NCBI GenBank assembly: GCA_964607315.1
Contig: CAZSKA010000245.1
Span: 1-5,534, forward strand
Reading direction: 5' to 3'
DNA from: JAHDFB01 sp964607315
GTDB lineage: Bacteria; Bacteroidota; Bacteroidia; Chitinophagales; Saprospiraceae
DNA length: 5,534 bases
Below the pieces are notes generated by a model. It did not search any database. It saw nothing but the letters and a program-made list of their open reading frames with translations, and was not told the origin of the DNA. Both the position numbers and the translations under genes were made by a program. This document shows positions 1 through 5,534 of this stretch, piece after piece. The first letter of the stretch is position 1. Every line of letters begins with the position of its first letter.

Positions 1-40
1 TTGATCTATATTATCTAAGTTAACATTTTGTAAAGATATG

Positions 41-55
41 AGCCCAAAGAAAAAA
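41..55. repeat. 15-bp copy of the intergenic palindrome's right arm
   Basis: AGCCCAAAGAAAAAA is identical to 3709-3723. Here it lies 10 bp beyond the stop codon of the metalloprotease gene, without the GGGCT left arm, so no hairpin forms in the visible DNA. The two copies bracket the protease gene and its upstream region. Part of the match is a low-complexity A run, so chance is possible. Confidence 0.35.
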
Positions 56-64
56 TACAAAGAT

Positions 65-3000
65 TTAATTATTCGCAATAACATTTGTCCCTGATGCATT
101 CAAAACTCCTGTACTATTATCCAATTTTGTTGCAGTTGTATTTCCAAGAACACTTACATTATTGATATTCATAACACCTTCATTTTTAACTACCATAACA
201 TTGGTTGTAAGGTTGCTAATCGTCATATTATTAGCTGTAAACGTACCTGAATTCATAACTTCTAGACTAGGTTGAAGACCATCTCCAATAAGTCGTACGG
301 TTTTGCCAGATGGCACACTGAAAGTTAGGTTCTTATCAATAATAATCTGGTCCGATGCAAGATTAATAATTGCTGAAGTAGGCAAACTATTATCAAAAGT
401 TATTACATCTCCAGATGTTGCACAATCTAGTGCTTCTTTTAAAGAGCCTGTTCCATCATCAAAATTCAATTTACTAACATTTAATTCACAAGATCCTGTG
501 AAGCAAATTTCTAATGTCCAAGAATTCAATATTCCCCCATCCTGATTGGCTTCGTCATGAATCTCCAAATCCCACACTCCATTCAAATCCATTGCATTGA
601 ATGTAGAAAGATTTTGGACAGGTGCAACTGTAGATCCACTCGTCCTTTGGGCACAATCAAATGGACTTCCGTCATCATCATAAGTCAAGAAAATATCATC
701 ATCTTGCCCACAAGTATGGTCATACAAAATCGCAGAATTTCCTGCTGGGTCGCCTAAAGTAACCTCAAGATCTTCAATCCAAGTATGTGTAATATCTAAG
801 TTTTTAATATTCACATCTGTGACTGTTCCAGTAAATGGAATGTCTATTGTAGAATTTACTGTTGAAATAGTATTCGGAATAATCACATCCTCTCTTTCTT
901 CAAAGTTTAAGCAACTACCTGTAGAAAAGGTAAAAGGATTTGAAAAATTTCCATTTCCACAATCAAATATTGGTCTAACCTGCCATGAAAAAGTCTGATT
1001 AACATTAAGTATCGTATTCGGTACTACTGTATTGTTTGACACTATTCCAGACTCTATAACAGTCCCTACAAAATTCATTATCTGATATTCATACTGATTA
1101 ACACCAGCAACTGCTTGCCATTCTAATTCAGGATTATTCATTACATCAAAAGCAGCATCGGCAGGTGATGTTAATAATATATTTGAAGAATTTGTATCGA
1201 TTATATCTAAAACAAATTCCTCTTTTCTTACAAGTCCAGATTCCGAAGCTAAAATCTCAATTACATATTGCCCAGCGGGAATATTAAAATTTTCTAATGT
1301 TAAGGTAGTGGAATTGCCTGCATTTATGGTGAAATCAGCAAGTGTAGCAGTCACACCGGATGGAACCCCTTGAAGTGAAAGATTAATATCAGCGGAAAAT
1401 CCTTCAAATGATTCAGAATCTATGTTTATTACAAAAGGATTAATTTCCGTAGTACAAAAACTTTCAAATTGCTTATCGATACTAATATCAAATGAAGCAG
1501 AACTATTGGTTACTGTGATGTTGGCATCATTTATATCAAAGAAATAATTATCAGCAGCTTTCACCATAAATCTGGCGTCATTTTCAAGTCCTTGAGGAAT
1601 TACTATTTCTCTTGCACCATCATTTAAGGTTTGCTTTACTAGAGTATCAGGGTATGTTAAACCTCCATCGCGAGAATATAATATATCAACTAACTGTGCA
1701 TTAATTGGTGCCACATCAGTATTCGCTACATCCCACATTATCAGTACATTTTCATATTCCGAATACGAAAGTGATGAAGCTTGTGATGTAACATCAAATG
1801 GCCCAGCTCCTCCTTCTACTGTAATCTTTACATTAGAAGTATCTATACATCCGGCTGCGAAGCTTATATCTCTTGCTGTGTACACAAAGTTCATATCTCT
1901 TGCAACACTGGGAAGTACTTCCCAGGTGTTAGATATACCTTGGGCATAATTAGAGATAGAAGGGTAAAAACGTTGCTTTTCCGAAGTAGGTAAATAAGAT
2001 CTAAAGACAGGGCCACCAGTATTAGTTGATAAAGGAGGCATTGTTCCCACAGTGGCATCTTGTTGTTCCCACGCATGAAAAAGTGGGTCAGAATCAGGGT
2101 CACTAACTTCTACATCCAAAATAAATGGTGTACTAATAGGAATGATTTTATCTTCTATAAACTGAGCAACTGGAGCTGTATTAGTGAGTGAAATTGTATT
2201 ATGACATGTGCGACTATCGAGATAATTAGACATCTCCACAATATTAGCCGTATTAAACATGGCGATACTATTATTAAGAACATTGGGATTACAAATTCCA
2301 GCATAACCCATAATCGTAAACCCACTACCAACTTCCACTGAAGTACCACTTCTTTGGCAACTATTGTTTTGGGTGTGATTTCCACCACATTGATGTCCTA
2401 TCTCATGTGAAACATAATCAATATCGAAAGGATCACCAGCTGGAGTGCCTATTCCTGTGACTCCACGTGCTTTATTCCCATTTATACAAACTACCCCTAA
2501 TCCAGCTAAACCAGACCCTCCTGTACTAAAGATGTGTCCTATATCATAATTAGCCGAACCTATCACGTTGTCCGTATTTGTTTGATTTACAGAAATCATA
2601 TTACTGGCATTTGAACCATTAAAAGGATCAGTTCCTGCATTATAATAAAAAATATCATCCGTATTGTTAATCAATATAAATCGTACCGTTAAATCCTGTT
2701 CGTAGACTTCATTAACTCTATTCATTGTAGTTACTACAGCTGACATCACCAGAGCTGATTGGGCAGCACTTGTTGCACCATGGAAATTAGAATATTCTCC
2801 TGTTGTTGTTTGGGCATAGCGATAAGTACGTAATTCACAATTCCCTAATAATTTATTTGTACTTTGGGGTTCTTCTTTTGAAAAGGATGGCTTTTCCAGC
2901 CCAAATTCACAGTTCACTTTTTCATCTGTTTGAAAATCAGCTTTGCGATAAACGATTCTATGAGATTTATCATTTCTTTGAAAATGATCAATATAAGTCA

Positions 3001-3418
3001 TTCCTTGGTCATCTCTGATTACTGCTCTCACACCTTGTAGTGTATAATCAATTCTAATTTTTCTATCGGGTTGATTTCGAGAAACACCAATAAAAGTACG
3101 TATATCATCATATTTCTTAGCTAACTCACTTTGCATCATATCGTAACGAAAAACGAAGAAATGATCAATATTACCATTTGCCAGTGGAAAAGCGATTAGT
3201 TTAGCTTCTGCTTCACCAGAAAGCACTTCATTTTCGTTTGGAGTATCCCAAAGAAGTTTTTTGATATTATCATCATTTACATAGTAAGTACGAGCATTTT
3301 CAACTGATATATCAACAACATCTTTCAATACAATGGATTCTTTTTGAACTTCATTCCACGATTGAGTGAAAGAATATATAGCCATTAACATGAATAAGAA
3401 TGTAAAAACTAATCTCAT
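65..3418 (-). CDS. Secreted reprolysin-like zinc metalloprotease with P domain
   Basis: This is a complete 1117-residue secreted metzincin protease, probably acting outside the cell on unknown proteins. Residues 1-20 are a signal peptide (short basic start, hydrophobic core, cut near FTQS). Residues 20-195 look like a propeptide region. The catalytic domain spans about 196-405 and carries HEIGHQCGGNH at 338-348, matching HExxHxxGxxH (zinc ligands H338, H342, H348; catalytic E339), with a Met-turn IMGY at 369-372. Family-typical beta-sandwich regions follow at about 415-535 and 540-637, an NPCBM/NEW3-like stretch at 645-740, an Fn3-like domain at 748-834 and a proprotein-convertase P domain at about 845-973. 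Residues 978-1117 resemble the start of a beta-helix (GTGSLKEAL at 990-998). There is no recognisable type IX secretion C-terminal domain, which is unusual for such proteins. The ATG follows an AT-rich leader without a clear Shine-Dalgarno, normal in Bacteroidota. Family assignment is firm; substrate is unknown. Confidence 0.93.
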   Translation of the reverse strand: MRLVFTFLFMLMAIYSFTQSWNEVQKESIVLKDVVDISVENARTYYVNDDNIKKLLWDTPNENEVLSGEAEAKLIAFPLANGNIDHFFVFRYDMMQSELAKKYDDIRTFIGVSRNQPDRKIRIDYTLQGVRAVIRDDQGMTYIDHFQRNDKSHRIVYRKADFQTDEKVNCEFGLEKPSFSKEEPQSTNKLLGNCELRTYRYAQTTTGEYSNFHGATSAAQSALVMSAVVTTMNRVNEVYEQDLTVRFILINNTDDIFYYNAGTDPFNGSNASNMISVNQTNTDNVIGSANYDIGHIFSTGGSGLAGLGVVCINGNKARGVTGIGTPAGDPFDIDYVSHEIGHQCGGNHTQNNSCQRSGTSVEVGSGFTIMGYAGICNPNVLNNSIAMFNTANIVEMSNYLDSRTCHNTISLTNTAPVAQFIEDKIIPISTPFILDVEVSDPDSDPLFHAWEQQDATVGTMPPLSTNTGGPVFRSYLPTSEKQRFYPSISNYAQGISNTWEVLPSVARDMNFVYTARDISFAAGCIDTSNVKITVEGGAGPFDVTSQASSLSYSEYENVLIMWDVANTDVAPINAQLVDILYSRDGGLTYPDTLVKQTLNDGAREIVIPQGLENDARFMVKAADNYFFDINDANITVTNSSASFDISIDKQFESFCTTEINPFVINIDSESFEGFSADINLSLQGVPSGVTATLADFTINAGNSTTLTLENFNIPAGQYVIEILASESGLVRKEEFVLDIIDTNSSNILLTSPADAAFDVMNNPELEWQAVAGVNQYEYQIMNFVGTVIESGIVSNNTVVPNTILNVNQTFSWQVRPIFDCGNGNFSNPFTFSTGSCLNFEEREDVIIPNTISTVNSTIDIPFTGTVTDVNIKNLDITHTWIEDLEVTLGDPAGNSAILYDHTCGQDDDIFLTYDDDGSPFDCAQRTSGSTVAPVQNLSTFNAMDLNGVWDLEIHDEANQDGGILNSWTLEICFTGSCELNVSKLNFDDGTGSLKEALDCATSGDVITFDNSLPTSAIINLASDQIIIDKNLTFSVPSGKTVRLIGDGLQPSLEVMNSGTFTANNMTISNLTTNVMVVKNEGVMNINNVSVLGNTTATKLDNSTGVLNASGTNVIANN

Positions 3419-3529
3419 AATTAAAACTTTAAGTGTACATCAATTCATGGTAAAAAATGTTAAGATTCGCAATTTCATTTAAAGCGAAATGTAACCTTTC
3501 CGCTGTCTAAATATAAAAAGGATACATTA

Positions 3530-3537
3530 CAAAAATA
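3530..3537 (-). promoter_or_regulatory. Candidate -7 promoter element for the metalloprotease gene
   Basis: Read on the minus strand this is TATTTTTG, matching the Bacteroidota -7 consensus TAnnTTTG. It would give a leader of roughly 100 nt before the protease ATG at 3418. I found no matching TTG-type -33 element at the usual distance, and in such AT-rich DNA the motif can arise by chance, so this is only a candidate. Confidence 0.3.
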
Positions 3538-3697
3538 ATCAATATTTAATTGTATTATTTAATTATAAAGTAAAAAGCACCTAATGGTCTGCTACGATTG
3601 GTATAAGCCTGAATTAACTGGCATGGAATTATTAAATGAAACTAGCTTTCTAAGTCATATAAATTGGTGATTTGTGAAGCTAATATTGCTTTTCTTT

Positions 3698-3716
3698 TTT
3701 GGGCTTTAAGCCCAAA
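3698..3716. repeat. GGGCTTTAAGCCC palindrome in the divergent intergenic region
   Basis: Perfect 9-bp arms (TTTGGGCTT at 3698-3706 and AAGCCCAAA at 3708-3716) surround one central T. The T-rich left and A-rich right flanks extend pairing imperfectly to about 3690-3728. It is the only GC-containing stem in this gap. T runs precede the stem and A runs follow it on both strands, so it is not a standard intrinsic terminator. It lies between two divergent genes, which argues for an operator, a transcription insulator or a dispersed repeat. The right arm and its A-rich flank recur exactly at 41-55. Confidence 0.55.
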
Positions 3717-3794
3717 GAAAAAAGAATTCTCTAATTGATTAAAGGATATTTATACAATTTACCCTTTATATATAATACTGATTGCATAAATACC

Positions 3795-3802
3795 TAGTTT
3801 TG
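3795..3802 (+). promoter_or_regulatory. Candidate -7 promoter element for the hydrolase gene
   Basis: TAGTTTTG matches the Bacteroidota -7 consensus TAnnTTTG and ends 21 bp before the hydrolase ATG, which predicts a very short leader of about 15 nt. No convincing TTG -33 element lies 19-21 bp upstream; the nearest TTG (3782-3784) is too close. A short leader with no clear Shine-Dalgarno fits this phylum. Confidence 0.4.
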
Positions 3803-3823
3803 GTTAAATTAACTTAAAGTAAT

Positions 3824-4375
3824 ATGGCATCAGCTTTTGGACATGCAGCATTGGTAATAGGTGGGCGAAAATTATTTCCGGATAAAGCTATGGGAACGAA
3901 GGTGATCATACTAGGAATTTGTTCTGCGGTTTTTCCAGATTTAGATGTATTTTTCAGGTATATTGTAGATTATTCGAATCCATATTATGAATACTTAGAA
4001 CATAGAGGAATTACGCATTCCATTTTCTTTGCCGTTCTATGGGCAATTCTGATAACAGGAATTTTTCACAGGAAGAGTCCTTACAAAATCATCCTTATCT
4101 CCTTTTACTTTATATGTACTATTTCACATGGAATATTAGATGCGTTCACCACAGGTGGTGCTGGAATAGGCTTTTTAATGCCTTTCTCCACAGAAAGGTA
4201 CTTCACCCCTTTCAAAGTCATTAAAGTATCACCAATTGGTATTTCAAGATTCTTTTCTAGCTGGGGTGTAAAAGTTCTGAAAAGTGAATTCTTTTATATA
4301 GGAATCCCTAGTATGCTTTTTTATGTATTAGGCATATTTTTGAATAGATCAATCTATAAAACCGAGAAGGATTAG
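3824..4375 (+). CDS. Membrane-bound metal-dependent hydrolase, YdjM/DUF457 family
   Basis: The 183-residue product belongs to the inner-membrane metal-dependent hydrolase family that includes E. coli YdjM and YbcI. Family members are predicted to bind metal through conserved His and Asp residues, but their substrate is not established. Visible marks are FGH with H7 near the start, PDLD at 38-41, HRGITHS at 60-66, SHGILDA at 101-107 (H102, D106) and PFSTERYF at 120-127. Hydrophobic segments at roughly 25-40, 66-81, 86-104 and 155-173 should span or enter the membrane. The ATG directly precedes the conserved SAFGHA start, so the start is secure. It is monocistronic here: the upstream gene diverges and the downstream gene converges. 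Its last 150 or so bases are repeated in the gap just downstream. The family call is firm; the function is open. Confidence 0.88.
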   Translation: MASAFGHAALVIGGRKLFPDKAMGTKVIILGICSAVFPDLDVFFRYIVDYSNPYYEYLEHRGITHSIFFAVLWAILITGIFHRKSPYKIILISFYFICTISHGILDAFTTGGAGIGFLMPFSTERYFTPFKVIKVSPIGISRFFSSWGVKVLKSEFFYIGIPSMLFYVLGIFLNRSIYKTEKD

Positions 4376-4382
4376 GATTATC
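4226..4382 (+). repeat. Direct repeat copy A: 3' end of the intact hydrolase gene
   Basis: This stretch, from the codons for VSPIGISRFF through the stop codon and 7 bp beyond, is repeated at 4439-4757. By hand alignment 62 of 69 bases match in the first block (4226-4294 against 4439-4507) and 75 of 82 in the second (4301-4382 against 4676-4757). Weaker similarity may start as early as 4188. This copy is uninterrupted and belongs to the intact gene. Confidence 0.9.
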
Positions 4383-4508
4383 TTATTAGAGTAATAGAAC
4401 CACTATATGGAATTACTCCGGCTTTCTAAGTTATTAATGTATCACCAATTGACAATTCAAGATTCTTATCTAGCTGGGGCGTAAAAGTATTGAAAAGTGA
4501 ATTCTTTA

Positions 4509-4670
4509 ATACCATTTAAATTTTGGAATGTTGGAAATAAATTCAAATTACAAATAGGTGAGTTCGACTTATAAAATAGAGGAATAGCCTTAGCTACTCC
4601 GATATTTTCTAAGGAAGAAATCACGTATTTTAAGAAGAATTTATCCGACAATTTCGAATTTAAATGGTAT
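4509..4670. mobile_element. MITE-like 162-bp palindromic insertion
   Basis: Removing this block restores co-linearity with the intact hydrolase gene, so it is an insertion. Its ends are perfect 14-bp inverted repeats, ATACCATTTAAATT at 4509-4522 and its complement at 4657-4670. The fold-back continues inward: the left arm 4509-4588 and right arm 4593-4670 can be aligned with roughly 60 of 80 positions pairing, including a second 8-bp block ATAAATTC. They close on GGAATAGC-CTTA-GCTACTCC at 4581-4600. If the element proper is TACC to GGTA (4510-4669, 160 bp), it is flanked by TAA at 4507-4509 and 4670-4672, a possible 3-bp target duplication, but this is weak evidence in AT-rich DNA. It has no transposase and would need one in trans. 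The source transposon family is not identifiable here. Confidence 0.75.
4581..4600. repeat. Central hairpin of the palindromic insertion
   Basis: GGAATAGC (4581-4588) and GCTACTCC (4593-4600) pair at seven of eight positions around a CTTA loop. The loop sits at the midpoint of the insertion, as expected if the whole element is one long stem-loop rather than a sequence with only short terminal repeats. Confidence 0.6.
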
Positions 4671-4757
4671 AAATCGGAATCCCTAGTATGCTCTTTTATA
4701 TACTAGGCATATTTTTGAATAGATCAATCTATAAGACCGATAAAGAATAGGATTATC

Positions 4758-4777
4758 AAAGTATAAATTACTTTTTT
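4758..4777 (+). terminator. Weak AT-rich stem-loop with T tract
   Basis: AAAGTA (4758-4763) pairs with TACTTT (4769-4774) around TAAAT, and the T run continues to 4777. It lies directly after the hydrolase remnant and just before the stop codon of the convergent lipoprotein gene, so it is well placed to end plus-strand transcription. The stem is short and has a single GC pair, so its strength is doubtful. Confidence 0.25.
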
Positions 4778-4786
4778 ACAATTACT

Positions 4787-5534
4787 TTAATTAACTCTTT
4801 CTCCTCTGAAGGTATACCATTTAGATGTTTCACCTTTATCATACGTCACTTTGTAATCGATAGTTATTTTACTTCTATCATCTTTATCAAGTTTAGCATG
4901 AGCAAACCATGCAGCTGGCGAGACACGTTGAAAAAATATAGCCTCATCATGATCAAAATGCATTTCTACCCCTGGTGACGAATCAAACCCTCTAGGAAAA
5001 TTATGCACAGCATTAAAAAGAGTTTCAAATGACATGTCAAAACTTTCGCCAGGATATTCAGTAGATATGCCTCTATATGTACTATTGAAATAGACTTTAA
5101 CATCTATCCAATCTACAATATCTCCTAACTTTATAACAAAGTTTCTAGTTAATGAATCACGCATCATAAAATCATCATAGCAAGAATGCTTCTCTACAGT
5201 TATTAGTTGTACTTCAATAGGCAAATATTCTTGTTGTTGAATATTCCCAAAATTTAAAGAGACCTCACTATCTGTAAAAACCCTTGGATCATCTCCAATT
5301 TTCCAATACAAACTATCTGCATTTTCAGTTTTAGAATAAAATATAGGCACTGTGCCTAGAGTATCTCCATCAAAATATATTACCGTATCAGGAAAAAAAT
5401 TATTATAAACAGGACTACCATAACTTTTATAAAATCCACCCCCAAAATCTGTTTTTAAAGGCACTTTTGAAAAACAAGGATCATAAACTGAGCATTCAGG
5501 ATCTGAAGGATCATCACAATCACAAGATGTTAAT
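4787..5534 (-). CDS. Putative lipoprotein with PKD-like fold (5' end outside window)
   Basis: The frame is open from the right edge to a TAA at 4787-4789, giving 248 visible residues. A GTG at 5462-5464 is not the likely start: the frame continues upstream into LTSCDCDDPSDPEC, and LTSC fits a lipobox of the [LVI][ASTVI][GAS]C type. The mature lipoprotein would therefore begin at the Cys encoded at 5522-5524, and only the signal peptide lies mostly off the window. The acidic residues after this Cys resemble the lipoprotein export signals that bring Bacteroidota lipoproteins to the cell surface. Next comes a Cys-rich linker, then a stretch with PKD/Ig-like character (ADSLYWKIGDDPRVFTDSEV, then a beta-rich segment ending in RNFVIKL). 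The C-terminal half is beta-rich with no family I recognise. The gene converges on the hydrolase gene; function unknown, perhaps surface binding or adhesion. Confidence 0.8.
   Translation of the reverse strand, partial: LTSCDCDDPSDPECSVYDPCFSKVPLKTDFGGGFYKSYGSPVYNNFFPDTVIYFDGDTLGTVPIFYSKTENADSLYWKIGDDPRVFTDSEVSLNFGNIQQQEYLPIEVQLITVEKHSCYDDFMMRDSLTRNFVIKLGDIVDWIDVKVYFNSTYRGISTEYPGESFDMSFETLFNAVHNFPRGFDSSPGVEMHFDHDEAIFFQRVSPAAWFAHAKLDKDDRSKITIDYKVTYDKGETSKWYTFRGERVN

Larger units (their letters stand above)
3419..3823. other. Divergent intergenic region (405 bp)
   Basis: No gene is supported here; reading frames are short and stop-rich on both strands. It separates the divergently transcribed protease and hydrolase genes and must carry both promoters. 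It contains one candidate -7 motif in each direction, the palindrome centred at 3707, and a segment around 3623-3655 sharing two short words with the convergent gap further right. No tRNA-like or riboswitch-like fold was recognised by eye. Confidence 0.7.
4400..4757 (+). pseudogene. Remnant of a second hydrolase gene (3' end only), interrupted
   Basis: Clear similarity runs over 4439-4507 and 4676-4757, with a weaker start near 4400. The fragment encodes VSPIDNSRFLSSWGVKVLKS, then EFF, and after the insertion IGIPSMLFYILGIFLN and SIYKTDKE with its own stop at 4748-4750. There is no start codon or upstream catalytic region: the HRGITHS and SHGILDA motifs are absent. The differences from the intact gene are coding-like. 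In the second block four of seven are silent and the other three are conservative (Val/Ile, Glu/Asp, Asp/Glu). This suggests that the fragment diverged as part of a working paralogue before losing its 5' part, though a later local duplication cannot be excluded. The insertion at 4509-4670 brings a stop codon three codons after the EFF triplet, so the fragment cannot be translated through. Confidence 0.85.

Noticed and set aside
303..757. Two plus-strand open frames of 66 and 80 codons
   Set aside because: They lie antisense inside the metalloprotease gene, over its well-conserved P domain and tail, and their peptides show no recognisable features.
1891..2388. Two other minus-strand open frames
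   Set aside because: They are alternative frames inside the metalloprotease gene, whose own frame carries the HExxHxxGxxH motif across the same region.
4039..4224. A 61-codon plus-strand open frame
   Set aside because: It is an alternative frame within the hydrolase gene, whose own frame holds the conserved SHGILDA and PFSTERYF motifs.
4466..4651. A 61-codon minus-strand gene starting at TTG
   Set aside because: It straddles the junction between the palindromic insertion and the antisense of the hydrolase remnant, has no ribosome site, and is better explained as a by-product; kept only as a question about the element.
5462..5464. GTG as the start of the lipoprotein gene
   Set aside because: The frame is open further upstream and contains a lipobox, so the true start is outside the window.
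1..5534. CRISPR array, tRNA, rRNA, phage or defence genes
   Set aside because: No regularly spaced repeats, tRNA-like folds or recognisable proteins of these kinds were seen on either strand.

Overview
The window is AT-rich DNA that most likely comes from a member of the Bacteroidota (Flavobacteriia or Cytophagia type). The evidence is a large secreted metzincin with the domain order common in that phylum, a lipoprotein with an acidic stretch after the lipid-carrying cysteine, TAnnTTTG-type -7 promoter motifs, and start codons without a strong Shine-Dalgarno sequence. The species cannot be named from the sequence.

Layout: (1) 65-3418, minus strand: a complete 1117-residue secreted zinc metalloprotease with a signal peptide, a propeptide-like region, a reprolysin-like catalytic domain, several beta-sandwich domains, a P domain and a short beta-helix-like tail. 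(2) 3419-3823: a 405-bp divergent intergenic region with candidate -7 motifs facing both ways and a GGGCTTTAAGCCC palindrome. (3) 3824-4375, plus strand: a 183-residue membrane-bound metal-dependent hydrolase of the YdjM/DUF457 type. (4) 4376-4786: a 411-bp convergent gap that is not empty. It holds a second, about 90% identical copy of the 3' end of the hydrolase gene, and this copy is split by a 162-bp fold-back insertion (4509-4670) whose two halves pair along its whole length. (5) 4787-5534, minus strand: a lipoprotein gene running off the right edge. Its frame stays open past an internal GTG to a lipobox LTSC at the very edge, so only the start of the signal peptide is missing.

The three genes do not form an operon. 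The protease and hydrolase genes diverge, and the hydrolase and lipoprotein genes converge. The protease and lipoprotein belong to the cell envelope or secretome and the hydrolase to the membrane; no shared pathway is evident. I do not see a new multi-gene system. The most unusual part is the convergent gap, which records a duplication, coding-type divergence, decay of a hydrolase paralogue, and insertion of a MITE-like palindromic element.
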